Source: Archangium lansingense (GTDB lineage: Bacteria; Myxococcota; Myxococcia; Myxococcales; Myxococcaceae). From it: a stretch of 64,000 nt of DNA. The position numbers and the translations under genes were made by a program. Positions 32,791 to 40,722 of this stretch are shown piece after piece. Every line of letters begins with the position of its first letter. Position 1 is the first letter of the stretch. Location: positions 11,454,501 to 11,518,500 of the forward strand of contig NZ_JAPNKA010000001.1 of NCBI RefSeq assembly GCF_026626635.1. Direction: 5' to 3'. The notes beneath the pieces were generated by a model. That model was given only the letters and a program-made list of their open reading frames with translations, searched no databases and was not told where the DNA came from.

Positions 32791-32859
32791 TCGGGGCAGG
32801 GATGGTCCGGCGGCGGACCGTGTCTACCCTCTGGGCTTCAAGCTTCAGCGAGTGGGCGC

Positions 32860-35589
32860 ATGAAACCATTGGCACATGGGCGGTACCTGGGCTGGGCGCT
32901 GTGCGCGTGGGTGCTCTGCCTGGGCGCCATGGCGGGGGCACAGACCGCCGACCCCTCGGTGGTGGGACAGTGGGGTCCGGTGAAGGAATGGCCCGTCCCG
33001 GCGGTGCACGCCCACCTGCTGCCGACCGGCAAGGTGCTGTTCTTCTCCGAGTGGGACGCGGGAGACGATGGCCCCTATCTCTGGGACCCCACGGTGGACC
33101 GTCTCCAGCAACTCACGCCACCGGGCTTCAACATCTTCTGCGCGGGGCACTCGTTCCTGGCGGACGGGCGGCTGCTGATCGCAGGCGGCCACATCATGGA
33201 CGACCACGGCCTGCCGGACGCGGTCCTCTTCGATCCCTTCACCCTGCAATGGACGCGGCTTCCGGACATGGACAAGGGCCGCTGGTACCCCACCAACACC
33301 ACCCTGCCCAATGGAGAGGTGCTCGTGGTGGCGGGTGGCACCGAGGACGGAGTCGCCAACACCATCCCGGAGGTCTGGTCCCCCGCCACGAACTCCTGGC
33401 GCAAGCTCACCGGGGCCTCCCGCCTCCTGCCCTACTACCCGTGGATGTTCGTCGCGCCCAACGGACAGGTCCTCATGGTCGGCGCGGAAGCGACCTCGCA
33501 GTGGCTGTCGACGAGCGGCACGGGGGCCTGGAGCCCCGGGCCAAGGTCGCGCTACGGCCACAAGCGCGGCTACGGCTCGGCGGTGATGTACGACGTGGGC
33601 AAGGTGATGATCATCGGCGGGGATTCTCCTCCTACCAACAGCGCCGAGGTCATCGACCTCAACCAGGCCACTCCCGCCTGGCGTGCGGTGGCACCCATGA
33701 GCTACGTGCGCCGGCAGCACAACACCACCCTCCTACCCGACGGCACGGTGCTGGTGACTGGCGGGCACAGCGGCGCGGTGCTCGATGACCCGGGCTCCCC
33801 CCGCTACGAGACGGAGCTGTGGAATCCGCGCACCGAGACCTGGAGCCAGCTCGCCTCGATGGGTGCCTACCGCGGCTACCACGGGGTGACGGTGCTGCTG
33901 CCGGATGGGCGTGTGCTCTCCGCGGGCAGCCGGCGGGTGAAGACGATGCAGGTGTTCTCTCCGCCCTACCTCTTCAAGGGCGAGCGCCCCGTCATCCTCT
34001 CCGCCCCCGAGACGTTCGGCTACGGGCAGGGCTTCACCGTCTCCACCAACCGGGCCGAGTCCATTACCCAGGTGACGTTGGTGCGTCTGCCCTCTGTGAC
34101 GCACGCCTTCGACGAGAACCAGCGCTTCCTGCGGATGGCCTTCCGGGCGGGCAGCGGCAACCTCTCCGTCACCGCGCCCTCCAGCCCCAACGTGGCGCCT
34201 CCGGGCCACTACATGATGTTCCTGGTGGACGGCAGGGGCGTACCGTCCGTGGCGAAGATCATCCGGCTCGGGGGCCCCGTCACGCCGCCTCCGCCGCCAC
34301 CCCCTCCACCTCCCGGTGAAAAGGTGGTGGTGGGCTTCGGCTCCTCCTGGAAGTACGACGACCGGAACGTGGACCCGGGCGCCGCGTGGGTGTCGCCCGG
34401 CTATGACGACTCGGGCTGGCGCGTGGGTGCCGCCCAGCTCGGCTATGGCGATGGGGACGAGAAGACGGTGCTGCGCAAGACCGTCCCGCTCCAACCCAGC
34501 GTCTACTTCCGCAAGACGTTCGTCGTGGATGGAGTGGTGGAGGCGGCGGCGCTCGAGGTGCTCTTCGATGATGGTCTCGCTGTCTGGGTCAACGGGAGGC
34601 AGGTGTACTCGCGCAACGTGGGGAGCACCGCGCATTCCGCCTATGCCACGGCCAGCGGGGAGAACTCGCGGGCCGAGGCCAGCCTCCCGCCCGATGCCTT
34701 CGTGAAGGGCACCAACACCCTCGCGGTGATGGTGAAGCAGTCCAGCTCGAGCTCGAGCGATGTGTCCTTCGACCTCGAGCTGTCGCTGAGCGTCTCTGGA
34801 GGGGATGACCCCACGGCGTCACTGAAGGTGGAGCGGCCCAACGGTGGTGAGCGCTTCCAGGCGGGAACGGCGGAGCGCATCCAATGGCTGGGCCACGGGG
34901 AGGGGAGCGAAAGTGTCGACCTGGAGTACTCGACGGATGGCGGTGGCACCTGGAAGAGCATCGCCCGTGGAGTGGCGGATACGGGGAGCTACGACTGGCT
35001 CGTGCCGGCCGAGGCCTCCACGAACGCGCTGGTGCGCATCACCGACTCGCGGATGTCCGAGGTGCGCGACGTGAGCGATGCGCCCTTCACCCTGTCCAAC
35101 GCGGCCACCTATGTGGCGATTGCCTTCGGTGGCTCCTGGCGCTTCGACGACGGCAATGTGGACCCGGGTCCGGCGTGGACGAGTGCGTCGTTCGACGACT
35201 CGGCCTGGCGCAGCGGACCGGGCCAGCTCGGCTATGGGGACTCGGACGAGCACACCGTCCTGCGCCGCACCCGGCCAGCCCAGCCCAGCGTGTATTTCCG
35301 CAAGAAGCTCACCCTGCCTGACACGGCGGTGGGTGCCCGGCTCAAGGTGCTCCACGACGATGGCTTCGTGCTCTGGGTGAACGGCAGGCCCGTCACCTCG
35401 CGCAACGTGGGGAGCACCGCGCATTCCGCCTACGCCACGGCCAGCGGGGAGAACTCGCTGTACGAGGCGGACATCGACGCCTCCGCGTTCGTGGCCGGGG
35501 AGAACACGCTCGCGGTGATGGTGAAGCAGCGCTCGGCCGATTCGAGTGATGTGTCCTTCGACCTGGAGCTGCGCATCACCCGGCCCTGA
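32860..35589 (+). CDS. Secreted galactose/glyoxal-oxidase-like copper enzyme with two C-terminal repeat domains
   Basis: This 909-residue protein has a signal peptide ending AGAQTA. Residues about 30-470 form a kelch propeller plus the DUF1929 domain of the galactose/glyoxal oxidase family. The copper-radical residues appear conserved: Cys94 (FCAGHS) for the thioether to Tyr143 (GRWYPTN), Tyr340-His341 (RGYHGVT) and His415 (VTHAFD). Substrate is an alcohol or aldehyde, not predictable further. After a Pro-rich linker, two near-duplicate domains (about 487-640 and 750-905) share the pattern FGSSWKYDD.NVDPG and SRNVGSTAHSAYATASGENS. Between them is an Ig-like Ser/Thr-rich unit. It is probably surface bound or secreted, for attack on polymers or prey. 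Confidence 0.87.
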   Translation: MKPLAHGRYLGWALCAWVLCLGAMAGAQTADPSVVGQWGPVKEWPVPAVHAHLLPTGKVLFFSEWDAGDDGPYLWDPTVDRLQQLTPPGFNIFCAGHSFLADGRLLIAGGHIMDDHGLPDAVLFDPFTLQWTRLPDMDKGRWYPTNTTLPNGEVLVVAGGTEDGVANTIPEVWSPATNSWRKLTGASRLLPYYPWMFVAPNGQVLMVGAEATSQWLSTSGTGAWSPGPRSRYGHKRGYGSAVMYDVGKVMIIGGDSPPTNSAEVIDLNQATPAWRAVAPMSYVRRQHNTTLLPDGTVLVTGGHSGAVLDDPGSPRYETELWNPRTETWSQLASMGAYRGYHGVTVLLPDGRVLSAGSRRVKTMQVFSPPYLFKGERPVILSAPETFGYGQGFTVSTNRAESITQVTLVRLPSVTHAFDENQRFLRMAFRAGSGNLSVTAPSSPNVAPPGHYMMFLVDGRGVPSVAKIIRLGGPVTPPPPPPPPPPGEKVVVGFGSSWKYDDRNVDPGAAWVSPGYDDSGWRVGAAQLGYGDGDEKTVLRKTVPLQPSVYFRKTFVVDGVVEAAALEVLFDDGLAVWVNGRQVYSRNVGSTAHSAYATASGENSRAEASLPPDAFVKGTNTLAVMVKQSSSSSSDVSFDLELSLSVSGGDDPTASLKVERPNGGERFQAGTAERIQWLGHGEGSESVDLEYSTDGGGTWKSIARGVADTGSYDWLVPAEASTNALVRITDSRMSEVRDVSDAPFTLSNAATYVAIAFGGSWRFDDGNVDPGPAWTSASFDDSAWRSGPGQLGYGDSDEHTVLRRTRPAQPSVYFRKKLTLPDTAVGARLKVLHDDGFVLWVNGRPVTSRNVGSTAHSAYATASGENSLYEADIDASAFVAGENTLAVMVKQRSADSSDVSFDLELRITRP

Positions 35590-35607
35590 AGGGCGTGTTG
35601 CCGAAAG

Positions 35608-36690
35608 GGTGTCAGAGAATTCGAGTGACGCGACCCGGCACGACACGCGGCGGAAAAGAGAAGAGCGGAAAGCTGGCCGAGAAATCCCCGCGCATCCACC
35701 GCGCCGCCGCCTCTCGGAACGCCGCGACGAAGGCCCGGTACTGCTCACGCAACTCCTTCAAGGCCTGGCGCGTCGAGGCATGCCCCAACGGCCGCGGGCT
35801 GCGCTCGAGGTGCTCGGGCCGGGTATGCGGGTGCTGTGCCCGCACGGCCCGGGCCCCCAACACAGGCGTGTTCCGTGCACGCGCCTCGGCTTCCACCTGC
35901 TCCACCAGTCCCCTCACCTCTCGCTGCCGCTCCTCCTCCCCCAGTCCTTCCCAGCACGGCAGTGGCGCCACCTCCAACTCCACTGGCTCGGCGATTTCCT
36001 CGGCGAAGCGCCCCTCCCCCTCTGCCGTGTCCTCGCTCCCCCTCTTGCTCCAGCGCTTCGTCCAGTTGAACCACTGGAACAGCCGCCTCGCCGGCCCCAG
36101 CAGCTGCGGTAGACACGTGAGTCCCGGCCACTCGGCACTCCTCTCCACCAGTCCCTCCTTCACTCCATGGGCCAGCACGTAGCGCAACCGCCCCACCAGC
36201 GCCGTGTCGTCCAGCACCGGCTCCGCTGAGTAGCGTCGCTCCCAGAAGCCTCCACTCCAGTCCGCCAACCGTCCCACCTTCTTGGAGAGGTTGGCGCGCA
36301 GGTATTGCATGAAGGAGGCGAGCGCCACGCCTCGGGTCCACACCAGCAGGTGGAAATGGTTGGACGCGAAGGTGAAGGCATGCAGCCGTACGTTGCCGGC
36401 GCTCTGCTGGACGGCTCGCGCCAGCACGCCACCCACCACCTCGTTCACCTTCGCGCTGGGACGCAGCAGCAGCCGTCCCTGGAAACACCTGGACGTCACG
36501 AAGTAGTAGCCCTCCTCTTGGAACATCCTCAGCGGCCAGCCCATCCCCTTCCCCTCCGTACAGTCCGCGAGGTCGATGCACCCCTCGGGCCAATCACAAC
36601 TCCTCAGAAAGACTCGCAGGCCGGTGGGTTCACCCGTCCACGCCAGGTCTCGTTCTCGCTCGCCTCCTTCATTTCGAGTCCTTTGACACC
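35608..36690 (-). mobile_element. RAYT unit with inverted REP-like ends
   Basis: The left end GGTGTCAGAGAATTCGAG (35608-35625) and the inverted right end GGTGTCAAAGGACTCGAA (36690 downward) flank one Y1 transposase gene. The stop codon TGA of that gene is itself part of the left repeat. The same arm sequence forms the palindromes at 19048-19073 and 40614-40679, which are non-autonomous copies likely mobilised by this enzyme. Confidence 0.7.
35612..36544 (-). CDS. REP-associated tyrosine transposase (RAYT, Y1/IS200-like)
   Basis: The 310-residue start MGWPLRMFQEEGYYFV was chosen for GGAGG eight bases upstream. The Y1 (HUH) core is clear: YYFVTSRCFQGR, the HUH motif in SNHFHLLVWT, and the Tyr-bearing helix region near VGRLRYVLAHGVKEGLVE. 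The long C-terminal part (about 155-310) is basic and acidic by turns, as in RAYT proteins. Such single-strand transposases cut at REP sequences. The gene is bounded by inverted REP-like ends and identical palindromes occur elsewhere in the window, supporting REP domestication. It appears complete. Confidence 0.85.
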   Translation of the reverse strand: MGWPLRMFQEEGYYFVTSRCFQGRLLLRPSAKVNEVVGGVLARAVQQSAGNVRLHAFTFASNHFHLLVWTRGVALASFMQYLRANLSKKVGRLADWSGGFWERRYSAEPVLDDTALVGRLRYVLAHGVKEGLVERSAEWPGLTCLPQLLGPARRLFQWFNWTKRWSKRGSEDTAEGEGRFAEEIAEPVELEVAPLPCWEGLGEEERQREVRGLVEQVEAEARARNTPVLGARAVRAQHPHTRPEHLERSPRPLGHASTRQALKELREQYRAFVAAFREAAARWMRGDFSASFPLFSFPPRVVPGRVTRIL

Positions 36691-36716
36691 GTCTCTGGGT
36701 CCTGGTCCTGTCCTGA

Positions 36717-36753
36717 CAGGAGCGGCGCGCCCCCGTGGGCGCCGTCGCTCCTG
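36717..36753. other. Hairpin upstream of kelch lipoprotein
   Basis: CAGGAGCGGCGCGCCC (36717-36732) pairs with GGGCGCCGTCGCTCCTG (36737-36753) with one bulge. CCTGTC/GACAGG motifs lie on both sides. It lies between the RAYT unit and the kelch gene, within the likely leader of the latter. Confidence 0.4.
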
Positions 36754-36886
36754 CGTGACAGGTATCCGACTCGACTTGAGCAAGGCCGTTGTCCGTGTCA
36801 GGCCCGTTCTTCCTCTTCGTCCTGTCCAACTCCTGTCAGACCCGGCAGGTAGCGTGCCCACGCTTTTTCTTTTCGAGGGGGTCACC

Positions 36887-39800
36887 ATGTCAGTAAGAAA
36901 CCGATTCAGATTGTCTTTCGTCGTGTGGAGTGTCCTGGCCTGCATCACGGGCTGCCACGAGGTCGAGCCGTCGTCCGACGTCGAGGTGAAGCGCTCCGAG
37001 CTCTCCACGGCCACGGGCTCGATGGCGGACGCACGCGTCCACTTCACGGGCACCCGCCTGGGGGATGGCCGCGTACTGGTGGTCGGCGGTAACAACAACC
37101 TGCTTCAGCCGCCCCGAGCCAAGGCCGAGCTCTACAATCCGGCCACGGGCACCTGGAGCGCCACCGGGCAGCTCGCGGACGGGCGCTATGGCCACACCGC
37201 GACACTGCTGTCCGACGGCAAGGTCCTGGTGGTGGCGGGCAAGAACGATCTGCCGACCGTGTCCAACGAGCTCTACGACCCGGCCACCGGGACGTGGACC
37301 ACCGTGGGCTCGGATGTGTCCCGCTACTTCGCGGCGGCGGTCGCGCTCGCCGACGGTCGCGTGCTGATGAGCGGCGGCGTGGATGAGAGCGGCTATTCCC
37401 TGGCCAGCGCCCGGATCATCGATCCGGTGGGCGGCAATGGTAGCACCGTGCCCCCCATGACGGCCGCGCGCTACGGCCACTCCGCGACGCTGCTGTCCGA
37501 TGGCAAGGTCCTGGTGGCGGGTGGTACGGACAGCTCGGGGACGCAGCTCTTCTCCGCGGAGCTGTTCGATCCTTCCACGGGCACCTGGAGCTCCGCCGGC
37601 AACATGTACGCCGCGCATAGCAACCACACGGCCACGCGGCTCGCGGACGGCCGGGTGCTCATCGCTGGCGGCCTGGGGGGCGGAACCACGACCTCGGCCA
37701 CCGAGCTCTACGAGCCCTCCACGAACACCTGGAGCCTCGCCGGCTCCCTGTCCTTGGCTCGGACCCAGCATCGGGCGTACGTGACTCCGTCGGGAGAGGT
37801 CGTCGTGCTGGGGGGCATCGACAGCGGTGGTGGTCCGACCCCGAGCGCGGAGCGCTTCAACCCGACCACGGCGACGTGGAGCCCGGCGAGCCCCCTGACG
37901 GTCGCGCGGAGCGGCTTCGTGGCGGTGCCGCTCGACGGGGGCCAGGTCCTCGTCGCTGGCGGGCACGATGGCTCCAATCCCCTCGCCACCGCGGAGCTGT
38001 ACACCGACACGTCCTCCTGCGTCCCCACCACCTGCGCGGCGCAGGGGAAGACCTGCGGCACGGTCTCCGACGGCTGTGGCGGCTCCCTCTCGTGCGGCAC
38101 CTGCCCGGGTGATCAGACGTGCTCCGCGAGCAACGTGTGCATCACTCCGGGGGCGGCCGTCTTCGACACCACCCTGCGTGCCCCCCGGTGCACCGAGGCC
38201 GGAGCGGTCTGTGATTCCGGCGCGCTGCTCAACGGCCGGGGTCCCCTGGGGCCCGAGCCCAACCACCCGAACACCCTGGGTGGCTCGTGCGCCGACGGGA
38301 CGTCGGGGACCTACCACACGGACGAGTCACTCGATCGGCTCCGGGTGTCCACGGTGGATGGGACGCCCATGGCCACGGGCAAGACGGTGCGGGTCGACGC
38401 CACCGCCTGGGTGTACTCGGCCTCCTCCAACAAGGTGGACCTCTACTACACCGGTAACGCGAACAGCCCGACCTGGACCTTCCTCGCGACGCTAACGCCG
38501 ACCGCCTCCGGAGCGCAGACGCTCTCGGCCACCTACACGCTGCCCGCGGTCTCCTCCCTGCAGGCCGTCCGAGGGGTGTTCCGCTACAGCGGCGCGGCCT
38601 CGACGTGTGACACGGGCTCGTACAACGACCGCGACGACCTGGTCTTCCCCGTCTCGGGTCCGGTGGACTCCGCTCCGCCCACCGTGGCGCTGACCTCTCC
38701 GACGGCCGGTGCGACCGTCAGCGGGATGTCCGTGACGCTCACCGCCACGGCCTCGGACGACGTGGGCGTGGCCCGGGTCGAGTTCTATGACGGCACCACC
38801 CTCATCGGCACGGTGAGCACCCCGCCGTACACCCTGACCTGGAACACCCGCATCGTGGACAACGGCACGCATACGCTGACCGCCAGGGCCCATGATGTGG
38901 CGGGTCGCAGCACCGTCTCGGCGGGCGTGGCGGTGACGGTCGCCAACGACAAGAACCCCACCGTCCAGATGACCTCACCCGCGGCGAACAGCACGGTGAG
39001 CGGCGTGATCACCCTCGCGGCCACGGCCTCGGACGACGTGGGCGTGGCCCGGGTCGAGTTCCAGGTCGACAGCACGGTCATCGCCACCCTGACGGCGCCG
39101 CCCTACACCGTGAGCTGGAACAGCGCCACGGTGCTGGATGGCACGCACCACCTGTCGGCCAGGGCCTACGACACGGCGGGGCAGACCTCCGCGTGGGGCC
39201 TCAACGTGACGGTGCGCCACGACTACACCGCGCCCACCACGGCACTCACCTCTCCGGCCTCGGGGGCGACGGTGACCGGGACGGTGACCCTGACGGCGAG
39301 CGCCTCGGACAACCAGATCGTCACCCGCGTCGAGTTCTACGATGGCACCACGCTGCTCGGCACCGACACGACCTCGCCCTACAGCCTGAGCTGGAACACC
39401 ACCACCTCGACCGTGGGCTCGCACACGCTGAGCACCAAGGCGTATGACTCCGCGGGCAACGTGGGGACGAGCGCGGGCGTGACGGTCACCATTCCCTCGA
39501 ACGGGCCGGTCCTGGCGCAGTACGACAGCACGCTGCGTGCGCCCCGGTGTAGCATTTCGGGGTCGAGCTGCGACTCCGGCTCGCTCCTCACCGGCAAGGG
39601 CAGCGGCATCGAGCCCAATGCGCCCAATACGCTCGGCGACGCCTGCATCGAGAACTATTACGACACCGGGCTGTCGGTGGAGCGTGTGAAGGTCTCCAGC
39701 CTGGACGGCGGGCCCATCACCTATGGGAAGACGGTGCAGATCGAGGCCACCATCCGGGCCTCTTCCTCAGCGGACCGGCTGGAGTTCTACATCACCTCGA

Positions 39801-40012
39801 CTCCCGAGTCCCCGAGCTGGACCTACACCGGGTTGTCCTTCTCCATCAGCACCACTGGCTCGCAGGTGAAGACTGGGACGATCACCCTGCCGTGGGCGAG
39901 CAACATCGCCATCCGGACCGTGCTGCGGGCCTCGTACAGCGGGACGGTGTGCTCGAATGATTGGTTCGCCCCCGATGACCGCGATGACCTGGTCTTCAGG
40001 GCCTATTACTAG
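36887..40012 (+). CDS. Large kelch-repeat lipoprotein with Ig-like domains
   Basis: This 1041-residue protein starts at ATG 36887 behind GAGGGGG, and its lipoprotein signal ends ACITGC. Residues about 45-370 form a six-unit kelch propeller (recurring LADGRVLVAGG, SAELYNPATGTWS). A Cys-rich knot follows (CGTVSDGCGGSLSCGTCPGDQTC). Two related beta domains (about 420-600 and 870-1040, each with LRAPRCT..G..CDSG and NTLG.) flank three Ig-like bacterial domains (ASDDVGVARVEFYDGTTLIG). It lacks the oxidase residues of the neighbouring galactose-oxidase-like protein, so it is probably an adhesin or binding protein on the outer surface. Confidence 0.85.
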   Translation: MSVRNRFRLSFVVWSVLACITGCHEVEPSSDVEVKRSELSTATGSMADARVHFTGTRLGDGRVLVVGGNNNLLQPPRAKAELYNPATGTWSATGQLADGRYGHTATLLSDGKVLVVAGKNDLPTVSNELYDPATGTWTTVGSDVSRYFAAAVALADGRVLMSGGVDESGYSLASARIIDPVGGNGSTVPPMTAARYGHSATLLSDGKVLVAGGTDSSGTQLFSAELFDPSTGTWSSAGNMYAAHSNHTATRLADGRVLIAGGLGGGTTTSATELYEPSTNTWSLAGSLSLARTQHRAYVTPSGEVVVLGGIDSGGGPTPSAERFNPTTATWSPASPLTVARSGFVAVPLDGGQVLVAGGHDGSNPLATAELYTDTSSCVPTTCAAQGKTCGTVSDGCGGSLSCGTCPGDQTCSASNVCITPGAAVFDTTLRAPRCTEAGAVCDSGALLNGRGPLGPEPNHPNTLGGSCADGTSGTYHTDESLDRLRVSTVDGTPMATGKTVRVDATAWVYSASSNKVDLYYTGNANSPTWTFLATLTPTASGAQTLSATYTLPAVSSLQAVRGVFRYSGAASTCDTGSYNDRDDLVFPVSGPVDSAPPTVALTSPTAGATVSGMSVTLTATASDDVGVARVEFYDGTTLIGTVSTPPYTLTWNTRIVDNGTHTLTARAHDVAGRSTVSAGVAVTVANDKNPTVQMTSPAANSTVSGVITLAATASDDVGVARVEFQVDSTVIATLTAPPYTVSWNSATVLDGTHHLSARAYDTAGQTSAWGLNVTVRHDYTAPTTALTSPASGATVTGTVTLTASASDNQIVTRVEFYDGTTLLGTDTTSPYSLSWNTTTSTVGSHTLSTKAYDSAGNVGTSAGVTVTIPSNGPVLAQYDSTLRAPRCSISGSSCDSGSLLTGKGSGIEPNAPNTLGDACIENYYDTGLSVERVKVSSLDGGPITYGKTVQIEATIRASSSADRLEFYITSTPESPSWTYTGLSFSISTTGSQVKTGTITLPWASNIAIRTVLRASYSGTVCSNDWFAPDDRDDLVFRAYY

Positions 40013-40209
40013 GCGCGGTCCGGAGTGAAATGCTTCACAGGACGCCTGTGGGCCGCTTCACAGCGGCCCGCGGGTGGGTCGGGTAGCTAGGGAACACCTG
40101 CCGCCGAAAGCAGCAGCCCGGCTCGCAGGGACAGCAATCCATGAATCGAGAGGGGTGGCCAAGCAAGATGCCCCCGCCCCGACGTTCTCCCCGAGGGAGC
40201 GCGTCCGTC

Positions 40210-40253
40210 AGCGGAAGGGGAAGGATCCACCCGGGTCCTTCCCCTTCCGCTTT
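40210..40253 (+). terminator. Strong rho-independent terminator hairpin
   Basis: A 19-bp stem, AGCGGAAGGGGAAGGATCC against GGGTCCTTCCCCTTCCGCT with one G-T pair, has a 4-base loop and ends in TTT. It lies about 200 bp after the kelch gene. It is followed at once by a group II intron 5' end, the typical target of class C introns. Confidence 0.75.
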
Positions 40254-40254
40254 G

Positions 40255-40560
40255 GTGCGCCCGGCATGGGCATCGACATGGAGGTGGAAGTCCTCCCGGA
40301 AGCAGGTCACCGCGAACGAAGGGAACCGCAGAGCGCCGGACCGTGAGGCCGACGTGAAGGAAGCGGGGAACGAAACCGCGGGGCGACGAACAGGAACCGG
40401 CTGTGAGGCGGCACCGAGCGGAGCGAGCGGGCCAATGACCGCGAAGCTCCGGTGACCAAGGCGAGGTGACGTAAAGCCGGCGCTCGTGCGGTGAATGTTG
40501 ATGTTCTTACCCGGGGAGAGCTCGCCTCGTGCCCGAAAGGGCAACGCCGAGAGGCCAGAG
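40255..40560 (+). mobile_element. Group II intron 5' fragment (probably class C)
   Basis: The piece begins GTGCGCCCGGCATGGGC, the GUGYG start and first helix of many bacterial group II introns. It continues with domain I-like blocks (GGTGGAAGTCCTCC, GAACGAAGGGAACCG, GACGTGAAGGAAGCGGGGAA). It sits right behind a terminator stem, the preferred site of class C introns. No maturase gene, domain V or 3' end is present; REP palindromes from 40562 replace the rest. It is therefore a dead remnant. The identification is by pattern only. Confidence 0.55.
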
Positions 40561-40561
40561 A

Positions 40562-40690
40562 GGGTGTCAGAGAGGGTGTCAGACGACTCGTAGGGACGAC
40601 TCGGGGAGCGAGAGGTGTCGGAACGAGTTCTTTGACACCTCTCGCCGGCGCGAGGTGTCGGAACGAGTTCTTTGACACCTCTCGCCGCGC
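40562..40690. repeat. REP-like cluster, two tandem palindromes
   Basis: Two GAGGGTGTC units and GTGTCAGACGACTCGTAGG precede two identical palindromes at 40614-40639 and 40654-40679, spaced 40 bp. The stems are up to 11 bp (CGAGAGGTGTC / GACACCTCTCG). The order of sub-units is the same as at 19003-19117, so whole composite modules have been copied. Confidence 0.75.
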
Positions 40691-40722
40691 GATGGTGCGC
40701 GAAGCGCCGGCGGCATGTCAGG

